Assembly (NCBI RefSeq): GCF_910592395.1
Contig: NC_088322.1
Coordinates: 5,513,431-5,577,430 of the forward strand
Direction of reading: 5' to 3'
DNA from: Lineus longissimus
Lineage: Eukaryota; Nemertea; Pilidiophora; Heteronemertea; Lineidae
DNA length: 64,000 nucleotides
Positions 21,500 to 32,717 of this stretch are shown in pieces (positions within the stretch are counted from its first letter, which is position 1; the number at the start of each line of letters is the position of its first letter). The notes below the pieces were generated by a model. The model saw only the letters and a list, made by a program, of their open reading frames with translations, ran no database searches and was not told where the DNA came from. The position numbers were made by a program, and so were the translations under genes.

Positions 21500-22795
21500 T
21501 GAATACATGGATCTAGATATTTTCCACTCGGGTGGTAAAATACTTGTAATGGCGCGGAACAGCGAAGTCCTTCAAACAACTTAGCTCATCCAACCATATT
21601 CCCCATGTTCTAATCAGGTCCTCTGGTAGCGGGTCGTCCCATTCCACGTTTTTTCTCCAGATTTGTTGTACTAACATTTTTGCAGTTACCGTGACAGGAG
21701 TGAAAAAAATCCAATAGGATCAAATATGGAAGCGATGACACTAACGATGCCGCGTTTTGTTGTTGGGCTATTCCGATTGGGTTCAGTGGTGAAAATAAAT
21801 GCATCCTCACGTACATTCCACTTCACTCCCAATGTGCGATGTATTTGGGTGGTGGAGTCACTAAATTCTAGGTTGATCATTTTTCAACATTTTCAAATAC
21901 TCCCGACTTGTTGCATAACCATTTATGCATTCGAAACCCACCCTTTCCTGCTAACTTGGTGATTCCAAGGACCATACCAACACCTTGCTACACATTTTCG
22001 ACGCTCTTCAAAAAATCGTCCATGTAAGTGTCATTGTTCAGTGCATCAACAAACTCAGAACTGAAATAGTCCTTGTTATCCATTGCAGTTTTACGTAGTG
22101 CATACATGCAGCATGACGAACTATCGATGGCTCCGAATACATGAACCAACATTTGATAGGTATCGGGTGGACCAGAGCTTTTCGACTCGCCCTTCTATTG
22201 AAAGCGGAGTGAATCGGCGTCGTGCGGGGGTACGCGTACTTGATGATGCATTGCTTCAATATTCCCCAGCAATTGCTACTCCGTACAATCTGAACCGAAG
22301 GAGAACTCCGAACAAGCTATTAAGTAAGTCGAGGCCTGTCATGAGAGCTTTGTTAGCGACTGTTCCTTGAGTGTCGCCGCCGCGTCGAAGACAACACGCA
22401 CTTTTCCCGGTTTCTGAAGATGAACCACCCCATGATGTGGCAGATATCATGTGCGGCTTCATCCCATAGCCACCTGCTTTGGGGTCATTTTTTGAGGCAT
22501 AACCTTTGGAAATATAGTCGTTCATTGTTGTGCTGTACAATCGTGCATAGTCATTATCCTGATTAAACCGTTTCATGAGCAAGTCGAAACGTCTTTGAGC
22601 TGCCCCAAAGTTATTTGGCAAAGTGGAGGACGGGTCCTTCCACAAAATTGGGACTTCATACTTTCCTTCTACTGTTAAGGTTGAGCTCTCCAAAATCACG
22701 TTTGCTTTGACATCCTCACTAGATGTCGGCCGTATGAAGTTATGTGTCGTTCCGAACGATTCGGTGGTCCAAAATTCCTCCAAACTTGTCTTCTC
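21500..22795 (-). pseudogene. BEL/Pao reverse transcriptase, broken
   Basis: The N-terminal part (22783-22256) begins MEEFWTTESFG and has NDYARLYSTTMNDYISKGYA and [20 protein letters not shown]. The palm continues in other frames with IEAMHHQVRV and VHVFGAIDS. TYMDDFLKSVE with the catalytic YMDD is encoded at about 22000-22026 (YMDD at 22015-22026). It would copy the element's RNA. Several frameshifts and stops, including one soon after YMDD, separate the blocks. The order protease, RT, RNase H, integrase on the minus strand is that of BEL/Pao pol. Confidence 0.75.
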
Positions 22796-22798
22796 GAC

Positions 22799-23323
22799 TT
22801 ACAACTTGTTGACATACTTCGAACGAAGGCTATCATCTCTTTCTGTATGATTGTGGTCATCCACTCCAATCAGGGCCCACCCTAGTTTAGTACGAACTGC
22901 AATAGGCTGTCCCAATTCACCGCGTTTGGTCTCTAGTTGCAAATGAGCATCCGGATAGTCGATTCCTATTAAGATTTGTACTTCTGAAGGCTGGATTTTT
23001 TCAGACATTCCCAGCCCCTGACAATGACTCCATGTTGGATCGATAGACTGTGTTGAGCACTGGAAAGAGTTCACGGGTAATGCTCTTGCCCCCTTTATGC
23101 ACAATGGGGGAGACCCTGGATCAACTGACCGGATTGAGAATGATACAATGCGTGATGGCAATGTAGCGGATGAGTTCATAGTGTTGATTGTCAGGTCTGA
23201 ACTGGTTCCTTTCAATCCTAAGTTTTGAACCAAGTCATTGCGCATGATCGTAATCTCACTTGCAGAATCAAGAAGTGCTACTGAACGAATTGTACGCCCA
23301 TTTGCAGTGACGTTTACCGGCAC
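22799..23323 (-). pseudogene. BEL/Pao aspartic protease domain
   Basis: The 174-residue frame has VALLDSASEITIM (active-site Asp19, here DSAS) and later QILIGIDYPDAHLQLE followed by AVRTKLGWALIG. This is the retroviral-type protease domain found between Gag and RT in BEL/Pao elements. It would cut the polyprotein. The frame stops at 22799 just before the RT start, and the upstream zinc-knuckle frame ends at 23348. In an intact element all of this is one continuous polyprotein. Confidence 0.75.
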
Positions 23324-23347
23324 TAATTGAAAATAGACTCTAGAACA

Positions 23348-23719
23348 TCATTTTGTCGTATTACTAGTTTTTGCAACGTCTTTTTTCTTGTCTGATTCCA
23401 CCGCGGTTCCTTGAGAGGTAGGAGGAACAGGAGCGGCCACCGTCCCTGTTCTGACCCGGTGTAGCAGGGTGTGATGCATACCACCACATGAATCTTGGTG
23501 ACACCTCGACTTTGACTGACATGATCTTATCGGATGTGGGCCTAAACAATTAGATGTTTTGATGCATTGATAACGGTCCTCTGGAGTTTTCTTCAAGAAC
23601 TTTTGACATTTTGAGATTCTGTGAGAAGAAACCTTACAAAGCGGACAATCATGATTCTGACTGCCATTACTCTGCGCGGCTGCTTTCGGTTGTTCCTGCT
23701 CTTTTGGTGTTGCTCCCAT
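23348..23719 (-). pseudogene. Gag zinc-knuckle region of the BEL/Pao element
   Basis: CPLCKVSSHRISKC is a CX2CX4HX4C zinc knuckle, followed by YQCIKTSNCLGPHPIRSC and CHQDSCGGMHHTLLH, the His/Cys pattern usual at the end of BEL Gag. These knuckles bind the element's RNA. A Ser/Thr/Lys-rich tail follows. The frame is separated from the upstream gag frame (24701-24069) by about 350 bp in other frames, so gag is broken. Confidence 0.75.
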
Positions 23720-24068
23720 ATTAAGTGTTGTCCGTCTAGGTTCTATGGTTTGAGTGTTTCCCTTTTCACTATTGAAAGTGTCCTTTTGACTTTGATTTTA
23801 CGATTTCTTCCATGCACTATCATTTGCCTTTTTCGTCTCCGTGGTTACGAAATCTACAAATAGCGCAAATTTTACACGACCACCATTTTCCTTGACCCGA
23901 TATGCTACGTTCCTCCATCTTTCATGAAGTCTACCTGGCAGTTTTGAAACCAGCTCCCGTCAGTTGTCCGGATATTCAAGTGTGGCTACCGAGTCAATGT
24001 TCTGAATGGCATACAGACATTCCCTTAGAAATATACCGTATGCATCAAGCTCTTCAGCACTGTCTCTG

Positions 24069-24701
24069 TTAACCACAGGCCGGCTTAGCGCCGTCTTTAC
24101 GTAGGACTGTGCGACTAAAATCCTGGTCCCCGAAACGACTATCAAACTCTTTAAAAGTGGCATTGAAGGCAGTCTCTGAATTTAAATGTGCATACCCTTT
24201 AGCGATGTCATGTGGCGAATCTGTAGTATACTGAAGTAAAAATGCAACACATTCGTCATACGTGTCACAATTCACTATGATCCTTGCATTAAATTGTCGT
24301 ACAAAGTTGTTGTATTGCTTTGGGTCACCGTCAAACTTTTTAATTGCGATATTTGGTTTCTTCAACTCCTTTGTGATACCATAATATGGTAAGAATTCAG
24401 GTAACCTTGGATTCATTGCCGCATGTGGCACCGCCACAGGGCTTGTTGTATAAACTGGTGAAAAGCAAGTTGGGACAGATGATGTTACCACAAAATCGTG
24501 GAATCTTGGCTGTGGTGCTGCGCTCTGCGACATCACATGTGGCGGGAAACTTGCCTGTGATGTTGAGCTCTGCGACATCACAGGTAGCGGGTAACTTGGC
24601 TGTGATGTTGTGGTCTGCGACATCACAGGTGGCGGGAAACTTGGCTGAGATGTTGTGGTCTGCAACATGACAGGTGGCGTTGGTAAGTTCAATCGTCCCA
24701 A
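24069..24701 (-). pseudogene. BEL/Pao gag, N-terminal part
   Basis: The minus-strand frame carries three to four PPVMSQTTTSQPSF-type repeats, then MNPRLPEFLPYYGITKELKK, KKFDGDPKQYNNFVRQFNAR and EFDSRFGDQDFSRTV. This is the particle-forming Gag of the same element as the pol pieces at 19459-23719. The upper end (about 24690) is interrupted by the start of the LINE at 24703. Gag-like sequence continues in other frames to about 23900. The region 24272-24690 is duplicated at 17362-18040. Confidence 0.75.
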
Positions 24702-24702
24702 A

Positions 24703-25791
24703 ATGGCGCTGATCGAAAGTCAAGCACAAAGCACTACAGTGCATGCACCTGCATGCATGAACAAGCGTGGACGATCAAAGATACTGGGCGAAACAGACAT
24801 TGGGTCGCTTTTTAAATGGCGAAAGGTGACCGACAAAAGCGAAGAGACGGATTCTACGGAATTGAGTGTGTGTGGAGCTGTACAGGACTGTGTTGACGGT
24901 TCATGTTCTCCGGATGCAGAAAGCTGTAACAGTGACGATTGTTCATTAGCAGCACCCTCCTGCAGTGACGCCGGAGGGTCTGCACCTAAAACTCGTGCAA
25001 CGGCTAAGACAAAGAAATCTAAAAACCCAGGGTCGACCACGTTCAGTAATAAGGACATTATGAGCGCTATTCTAAACCTCACGAACAACGTCCAAGCTTA
25101 CGGACCAGATTACTACGCTTGAGCAGACAATTGAAGAATCTGTGTTACGCAAGGTGAACGATATTGTGTGTGAGAAGGTGAAGGAGGAAGTAGCGGAGGC
25201 TTGTAAGGACACTCATGCTCAGATTGCAGCAGTAAAGGTTCAGGTTGCAGCTCTGAGTAGCAAGTCGGATGATTCCGCGGACTCAAAGGTTCTCAATATT
25301 GTGATTCGGAACCTTCAAGACGGCCAAAACGAAAATACCGCAAACACGGCACGGGCCTAAAGCTAAACGACGTGTCTTTTCAGAAAGTCGAACGTAAACG
25401 CTCATGCAATGACCGCCCTGGCCTGATTATTGCCTCGTGCCGATCATATGAGGACAAAGCTAGGGAGGCCAAAGAATTGCTTCGGGATAGCCTTCTTTAC
25501 AGGAATGCGTATAATTCGAACGACAAGCCTCTGTCGCAGAGGATTGCCGAGAACAACTTACGGACAATTGTGAATAGCATTCCGGGTGCTGTCGATGTGC
25601 TTGAGGTCAAAGGTTCACGGTTGGTCTCTAAGCAACAGATAAACGACAACAACGGGAATACTCAAAACGTTCGAACAAATAAGGGAGGTCGGCCTAACAG
25701 TAACATGCCTAAGGGCAACACGAACTATCGCCGCGGAGGAGCTAACTGTGGGGGAGCTAACCGTGTAGCGAATCCTACCGGTAATCGCTAG
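24703..25791 (+). pseudogene. LINE ORF1 (RNA-binding), broken
   Basis: Three consecutive plus-strand frames (24703-25122, 25142-25360, 25372-25791) read as one ORF1 protein cut by two lesions. The start is ATG in AAAATGGCG at 24703. The first part is Ser/Cys/Lys-rich with AKTKKSKNPGSTTFSNKD. The second has a coiled-coil-like stretch and KVLNIVIRNLQDGQNE. The third has RKRSCNDRPGLIIASCRSYE and RIAENNLRTIVNSIPGA, then an Asn/Gly-rich tail. This layout (coiled coil, then an RNA-binding fold, then a basic tail) is that of LINE ORF1 proteins that coat element RNA. I am sure it belongs to the LINE because ORF2 follows directly. Confidence 0.65.
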
Positions 25792-25800
25792 GAAAACGCA

Positions 25801-26682
25801 ATGTGTCGAGACAACTCAGCTGGCAATCATGAAAGGGATGGTCATTCTTTTATGTTGCTGAACGCTCGCAGCCTGAAAACTGTAAATCGGTCGAAAAATA
25901 AGCTGGCACAATTCCAGCAGCTGGTGATTTGCAATCAGTTTGATTTCGTGTGTGTTTCTGAGACTTAGATGAACGCTGAAGTAGCAGACGGTGAGATATT
26001 GCCGCCTGTGTACACCATCCACCGGAGGGACCGTAATTCTCGGGATCACGAACATGGTGGCGGAGTGCTAATGGCATGTCGATCGGACATGGCCGCGTAC
26101 CGTCGAATTGACCTAGAAAAGGAAAATTCTGAGATTCTTGTGTGCGAGGTTAAACCGGATTCTGATAAGCCTCTCGTTCTTATTGTGTGTTATAATCCAC
26201 CGGATCTTGTCGATGAGCAGATGGCATTCTTGGGGGACCTCAGGGATTTTCTCACAAATTGTGAGGGTGAATTCAGCAATATTTGTCTCTCGGGTGACCT
26301 GAATATTCCGAGCATCAATTGGGATACTGTGACTTGTACCAACGGCTCCCATGTGGCTAGGGAGTTTTGTAACATTGTGCATGATTTCTCGTTAACTCAT
26401 CTAGTCCACAACCCAACTCATAAGCATGGAAACATACTCGATTTAATTCTGACAAATCAACCGGAGCGCTTCAGTGACACCGAGACATGGCCAGGGATGT
26501 ACGATTCAGATCATTTCCCAATTGTATCAAACTTCCGGACTAGAATGCCGCCGAGGAGTGCAGTTTCGCGCGTGGTCTATGATTTTAAGCATGCGGACTA
26601 CAGGGGATTAAGGTCGTTCTTCTGTGACGAGCTAGGCCCTGACTCTGCCTTTTGTTTTGCGAGCACGCGAGGAAGGAATTGA
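25801..26682 (+). pseudogene. LINE ORF2 endonuclease domain with a premature stop
   Basis: Starting near 25801, FMLLNARSLKTVNRSKNKLA and DFVCVSET are followed by TAG at 25966-25968, where many relatives have Trp. The frame goes on with HEHGGGVLMACRSD, LIVCYNPPD, ICLSGDLNIPSINWDTVTC, HKHGNILDLILTNQPERF and YDSDHFPIVSNF. These are the blocks of an apurinic-type LINE endonuclease (Glu of SET, Asp/Asn of GDLN, Asp-His of SDH). It would nick the target site. The frame breaks near 26650. Confidence 0.75.
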
Positions 26683-28726
26683 CAACTTGCGGTCAGAATG
26701 GCTAGGGGTGTATACCACTGGAATAAACCGCTTTATTCCGCGGAAAACAATACGTGACAAAAGCTATCCACCATGGATTGACCGCGAAGTGAGGCGGATG
26801 TCATCGAAAGTGAACGCTGCCCGCCGCAGTGCTAAGCATAGAAACACTGACTCTAGTCGGAGGAAATACTGACGCCTACGAAATGAACTCAGAAACTTGA
26901 CTCGTGACAAATACAAAACTCATGTCAACATTCTTGGTTCAGAAGTGCGCATGAACCCAAAAAGGTTCTAGAACTTTTATCACGCAAAGACAAAGTCAAA
27001 CTGAGTTCCAGAGACAGTGAAGCTGAGCAATGAGTCTTTTGAGAGTCCTCAGCGCAAGGCCAATGCTTTCAATGGTTATTTTTATTCAAATTTTTCTCAT
27101 CATGTCGACTTGAGGAAGCCTGATGTTCCCATGTATGCTAATTATAATCTTGACTCTGTTACTTTTACACCATTAGAAGTGAAGTCTGTATTACTCAAGC
27201 TGGACAAGTCTAAGGCTGGTGGGCCTGACAGGGTTTCTACGCGAGTTCTGAACGAGTGTGCCTCTCCACTGTGTTCTTCACTAGCGTTTTTATTCAACTT
27301 TTCAATGCAGACGGGTGCTTTACCAAATGATTGGAAAATTGCCAACGTTGTACCAGTGTATAAGAAGGGTGACAAGCACTTGGTTTCAAATTATAGACCT
27401 GTGTCTCTCTTATCTGTGGTTTCTAAAGTAATGGAGCATTGCATTTATAACAGTATTTATCCAGATCTAAGTCCATTATCAACTATAAAGATCAGCATGT
27501 TTTTTGTAACAGGCGTTCCTCCACCACTCAACTAGTTCAATTTCAGCATAGACTGGGCCAGGTTTTAGACTGATGTTATTTACCTAGATTTCTCCAAGGC
27601 GTTCGATTCCGTCCCCCACTGCCTCTTATCACATAAGATTCGTTCATTTGGAATATGCGGACGTCTCCTGACTTGGTTAACATCTTACCTTACTAACAGA
27701 AAGCAAAGAGTTATAGTCAATGGCTCGGTGTCGTCACTCCCAGATGTATTGTCAGGTGTGCCTCAGGGGTCCATTTTGGGCCCACTACTGTTCTTATTGT
27801 ATATTAATGATATAAATGACATTGCTGATGTTGTTAGTGATGGTACACCCATGGATCTTTTTGCCGATGATTCCAAAATGAGTAGGATGATAAGGTCTGT
27901 AACCGACTGTTTTCAGCTTTCATCTGACCTCGATAAAGTGTACGCTTGGAGTCGGCAGTGGGGCATGACGTTTAGCGCAAACAAATGTATGGTCATGAGT
28001 GTCACGCGGAAGTTAAATCGGATTCACTTTTTCTATAACATAAATGGCTTTGCATTATCTAGGGATGATAAATTTAAGGATCTTGGTATTGTCTTTTCTT
28101 CGGACCTGTCATGGTCATCTCATGTCGATGGTATCGTGAGCAGTGCCAGTAGAATGTGGGGTATGATAAGGCGTGTATGTGGGCGTTCGTCGGACGTAAA
28201 TTTGAATATTATGTGATACAAATCACCAGTGCGAAGTCGCCTTGAATATGGTACGGAGGTATTTGACACACATGTGCGTTGTGATCTGGAAAGCGTGGAA
28301 CGTGTTCAGCGGAGAGTGACTCGTCATATTTTAGGCCCAAACATTCCTCATGTTGAACGTTTTCGAGCGTTGTCTCTGCTGCCCCTGTCGTACCGTCGCG
28401 AAATTAAGGACTTGGATTTTATGCACAATACTTTTTATAATCGTCTGGACTTTGTTGCACGTGTTTTTATAATCCCTGCTCTCAAAAGGGGTGACGGTTT
28501 ACGACTGGGGCAGCCGAGATTCCACTCGGAAGCGTTCGGTGCGTCTTTCTGGGTTCGGACACCCAAACTTTGGAACAGTCTCCCGGCTCAAATACGTATC
28601 TTAAAAAAGAACACTTTTAAACCTTCAATAAATGTTTTATATGTCAACAGGTTGGATCGTCTGGATGTTGATGACATGTGCACCTTCGTCCCTTTCTGCC
28701 GCTGTGCAAAATGTCGGCCTACCTAG
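26657..28726 (+). pseudogene. LINE ORF2 reverse transcriptase, Jockey/CR1 group, broken
   Basis: Blocks in order are DKSYPPWIDREVRRM, LKLDKSKAGGPDRVSTRVLN, VVPVYKKGDKHLVSNYRPVS, VIYLDFSKAFDSVPHCLL, LSGVPQGSILGPLLFLLYIN, LFADDSKMSR with the catalytic DD near 27860-27871, and WGMTFSANKCMVMSV. The C-terminal blocks are RSRLEYGTEVFDTHV, FWVRTPKLWNSLPAQIR and a Cys-rich FVPFCRCAKCRPT end. Stops or frameshifts occur near 26872, 27535-27570 and 28213. The RT would copy the element RNA. The clade is tentative (Jockey/CR1 superfamily). Confidence 0.75.
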
Positions 28727-28924
28727 TTGGTACGCATGCCGCCTGCATCTTGACGATTCCTACTTTTCTCCAGGTGCCATATAATAGGTCTCGACCTACA
28801 TGGTTACCTGTGTAGTACATGTACATTTTATCATGTTGTATATTGGTTGTAAATGTCTTGTTATGTTAATTTTAATATTGGCTCACTGTCTATAGTGACA
28901 ATTAAAGTTGCATGGGTTTTTTAA

Positions 28925-29500
28925 CCTCATTTTGCGAAAACCTCGTTTGTCCATAAGGGCTGACTGATTCGGGCGCAATCGGCATCATTGGCTGTGTTTG
29001 GCATCATAGGTGTGTCTCGTGAAGTGATTTTGGACAACAAACCATCGTATATATCTGTTTTTTTCGTTTTTCCATGTTATTATGCCACGCCCCTTTTCCA
29101 GGGTGTTATTCATATTGATTTATTATGGTCATATGTACGTACATTCGTACAAGGGGACGAGCTTACTATGTTCCAACAAATCGAGTACATTCGCAAAATG
29201 TTGATTTTTTGGAAGCGTGTGAGCAGTGCAAATCGGCCACAAACAATTTATTCCATTTGATTCCATTTGATTCCATTTGATTCCATCGACAAATATTTAA
29301 AGAAAAGAACGAATATCGTGCCAGTTCGATAGTTTCAGGTTTGATTAGTAAGGTTTGATCCGGGGGTGTGATAATGATATGCTACATTAGCCGATAATCA
29401 ACCTGGGATCAATGAAGTATTGCAGGTGTATGACTGTATGCAACTAAGCTTATGGTGAGCATTCGGAACGAGGTAATCACCGTAATTACCGTCATCCATT
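28925..29500. other. non-coding stretch with a short tandem repeat
   Basis: Between two LINEs. TTTGATTCCA is repeated about 3.5 times at 29248-29286. No gene recognised. Confidence 0.6.
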
Positions 29501-29589
29501 AATGTTTCCATCGTTCACTGCTTGCTTTCCGTACAAAATCAGTAAGTTTTCAGATGTCGAGGTGATGGAAATACTCATCGAAGTGTCAA

Positions 29590-31644
29590 TTATTATAATT
29601 ATAATTGACAAACACGCACCTTTGCGCAGGAAATCGATTGTCTTACGGCCCCAGCTTCCTTGGTACACAGAGGAACTTCATAGCGAGAAACATTTGCGAA
29701 GGAAACTAGAGCGTAAATGGCGGTTTTCAAAACTCACAATCGACCATCAGATCTACCGCAATCAATGCGCGAAAGTTAACAGGTTGCTGAAAAAAACCAG
29801 GACCGCGTACTACTCCACAAAGATTAGTGAATGTGGTCGTGACCAGAAACATGTTTACAGCCTCAGTAGGCAACTAATGGGCGACACTCGGTCATCTCCT
29901 CTGCCTCAGTCTGACTCGTCATCTGACCTTGCTCAGACCTTTGCGCAGTTCTTCACTGATAAAATTGTGAAACTGAGGAGTGAACTTGATCAGAAGGCCA
30001 ATGCCGATATTAAGGATCCGCAGGTACCTGAGGAGATCAAGGCAGTGGAAAGCCGGCTCAGTGAGTTGGTTTCCCACCTGTGATGAAGAGGTCATCTCCA
30101 TCATTGCTCGTTCACCTTGTAAATCGTGTGATCTGGATCCGATGCCAACCTGGTTACTCAAACAATGTTGCCGTGAACTCGCCCCATACCTGACTGCTAT
30201 AATCAATGAGTCGCTCAGCTCTGGATCAGTTCCTCAAGCCTTCAAATCGGCACACATCAGGCCACTCTTAAAGAAACCGAACTTAGATCCCGAAACCCTG
30301 AAGAACTACCGACCAGTATCCAACTTGCCTTTCATTTCGAAATTGTTGGAAAAAGTTGTAGACAAGCGACTTGCTGAACACCTGCAATCAAATGATTTGT
30401 ACGAGGATTTTCAGTCCGCCTACAGGAAACATCATTCAACAGAAACAGCCCTGTTGAAGGTACAGAGTGATGTACTGAAGGCCCTGGACAAAGGTCAAGT
30501 GGTGATCCTTGTTATGATCGATTTGTCGGCAGCATTCGATACGCTAGACCACCAGACATTGCTGACGCGATTCAAGGACGTGTACGGGATAACCGGTCGG
30601 GCACTTGATTGGATGGCGTCATACCTTGGAAATCGGTACCAGACTGTAGTTATTGACGGCAAACAGTCGGAGCCTGTGTTACTTAAATACGGTGTACCTC
30701 AGGGATCAGTACTAGGTCCTAAAATGTATACTATGTACACAAAGCCCCTGGGAAGTGTCGTGAGAAATTTCGGTCAGGATTACCATTTCTACGCTGACGA
30801 CGCACAGCTATATGCCGCTTTCACATTGAAGGAGCCTTCAAACCAACTGGCAACCATTTCTATAGTTGAACGATGTCTGTCAGGAACAGGGACCTGGTTT
30901 GATGTAAATATGCTGAGTAAAAACGATGAAAAGACCGAATTGATGCTCTTTGCATCAACACATTCACTCAAGAAAATTGACCATGTGGTTCTTAAAGTTG
31001 GTGACACCCAAATTACATCTTCGAGTAGTGTGCGCAACCTCGGTGTCATGTTTGACACTAGCTTAACCTTGGAGCAGCAGGTAAACAGTGTTTGCAGGTC
31101 AGCCTACAATCAGCTAAGACTCATTGGTCAAATCAGGCGTTACCTAACCAGGGATGCTACCAAGTCACTGGTTCATGGGCTAGTTATGTCACGCCTCGAC
31201 TATTGTAACTCGTTGCTCTATGGTGTCACCAAGGCTTTGTCTGACAAGGTGCAACGTGCCCAAAATACCGCCGCGAGGATAATCACGCGTACTGCGAAAT
31301 TCGCCCACATATCGCCAGTCTTACGTGAACTGCATTGGCTGCCCATTGTCAGTCGGGTAAATTTTAAGATACTTCTGCTAGCTTTCAAAGCCATGCGAGG
31401 ACAGGCCCCCAAGTACCTGTCTGACTTTTTAGAGATCCGTCAGTCACGGCGAGTACTTCGATCAGCAGATACCATCTCGCTAGTGCTCCCGCGCACAAAG
31501 ACTAGATTTGGCGAGCGTACATTCCAGTGTGCCGCAGCAGCACTCTGGAATGACCTCCCTAGTAATATTCGAAATGCGGACTCCATCACAACTTTTAAGA
31601 CACTCCTGAAGACCCACCTTTTTCAACAACATTACGAACATTAG
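29590..31644 (+). CDS. LINE RT with intact 554-residue frame (CR1/L2 group), 5'-truncated
   Basis: A first frame (to 30083) contains the linker after the endonuclease: DKHAPLRRKSIVLRPQLPWY, TIDHQIYRNQCAKVNRLLKK and FAQFFTDKIVKLRSEL. One frameshift near 30075 leads into the long frame ending at 31642-31644. That frame has [87 protein letters not shown] at 30790-30801, SRLDYCNSLLYGV, ARIITRTAKFAHISPVLREL and LWNDLPSNIRNADSITTFK. All RT catalytic residues are present. The endonuclease is missing, so it was probably truncated on insertion. It is the least damaged LINE frame in the window and so perhaps a young copy. Confidence 0.85.
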
Positions 31645-31772
31645 AATTGTTTATTGTTGTCAAAGACTATATACTTCTTATAGAGACTCTGTTTTTGTTA
31701 AGCGCCTTTGAACGGCCCAATATAGGACTGATAAGGGCGCTATATAAATGTGATACATAGATAGATAGATAG
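31645..31772 (+). mobile_element. 3' tail of the CR1/L2-type LINE
   Basis: After the stop, AAGCGCCTTTGAACGG and, about 30 bp on, GGGCGCTATATAAATGTG form a potential stem (GCGCC/GGCGC). A short (ATAG)n run ends the element near 31772. The LINE at 43975-46440 has the same arrangement. Confidence 0.75.
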
Positions 31773-32123
31773 AATTAGTTGTCTGTGAATCGCTGGCAGC
31801 ATTGGTATGACCTGGTTTGGGTGACACTGACTGACAGAGTTGCACTTGCAGCCTGATGCGGATGGCCGGTGAATTCTGAAGTCAACGTATACGTATAGGC
31901 CGGACATCCTAAACAGCGTCCACCAGCGTCCACCAGGTTTCAAAGTTATCAAAATTATATTTTCTTGACATATATCAATAAAATAGGTTATTTAAAACAT
32001 ATTTTGCAAGTTTTATTGCAATATATTGAAAAATAAGTGAATTATCTGTGCTAGAAGGCTGTAGGAAAAACCCGGAGGAAAGGCTGGCGGTATGTTTCTT
32101 CTGGATTAGGCCTACCCACAAGT

Positions 32124-32285
32124 ATGTCTGTGAATAATTTAACAATCTGTAATGAAAAAGGTGAATTCACTGATGACGGCTCATCCAAGGCAACCAATTT
32201 GGCCCCAGGCTTTGGCCAGGCTTCTTTGCCTTCTCTTCCCAACAGCGATGGATATGAAAACTCCCTGCACTCCTTCGTGTACGAG
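32124..32285 (+). CDS. possible upstream coding exon of the 36-49 kb gene
   Basis: An ATG at 32124 opens 54 codons with protein-like composition (NEKGEFTDDGSSKATNLAPG, then SLPNSDGYENSLHSFVYE) up to a possible donor GAG|GTGAAG at 32285. The exon ends in phase 0. It cannot join the 36249 acceptor without a stop, but would join an internal AG at 36285 in phase 0. This is a hypothesis; the donor is weaker than those of the later exons. Confidence 0.3.
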
Positions 32286-32508
32286 GTGAAGTCTTTTCAA
32301 TGTATTTCACTATTTTTAAACACAGATTAGATTGCTTATGTAAACTCATTCTTATCATGTACATGTATTTTGCAATTAACGTAGCGAGAAGTCACCACTA
32401 TAACAGATAAAACTTACATCAATACGCCTGCATATTTCACTGGTAGAGTAACCTGGCCCACTAGCACTGGCTTCACCATGTCCACTTGCACTGGAACGAC
32501 TACATCAA

Positions 32509-32717
32509 TCGTTCGTGCCAACCAACAAAAAAATGTCCGAAAACGAAGACCATCTAATCCGCCGACATTTTTCTAACAAGCCGGCAGTTTCATAACCCTG
32601 GTATGCAAAAGTTTTATGGCTCTTGAACGAACTCCCCAACGCCTCATTATCCACGTACTTCAAAATTGATGCGGAAAAAATTGCAGTACGCTTCTCATTC
32701 TCCGACACTCCCGCCAT
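32509..32717 (-). CDS. possible first exon of an unknown minus-strand gene
   Basis: On the minus strand an ATG at 32717, in the context CAAAATGGCGG resembling a YY1-type start region, opens MAGVSENEKRTAIFSASILK and runs about 70 codons through YVDNEALGSSFKSHKTFAYQ to a stop near 32503. I do not recognise the protein. A decayed element fragment is equally possible. No partner exon was found. Confidence 0.25.

Larger units (their letters stand above)
24690..28922 (+). mobile_element. full-structure but broken LINE (ORF1 + ORF2), inserted in BEL gag
   Basis: ORF1, endonuclease and RT are all present in order. The 3' UTR ends with a small stem CACTGTCTATAGTG followed by ACAATTAAAGTTGCATGGG and T-rich sequence at about 28920. 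Its 5' edge lies inside the gag minisatellite at about 24690. The homologous gag copy at 18040 continues differently, supporting an insertion or recombination boundary there. Confidence 0.7.

Noticed and set aside
28878-28920. Rho-independent-like terminator (CACTGTCTATAGTG followed by T run)
   Set aside because: This is the 3' end of a LINE in a eukaryotic genome; the small stem is more likely an RT recognition feature or chance.
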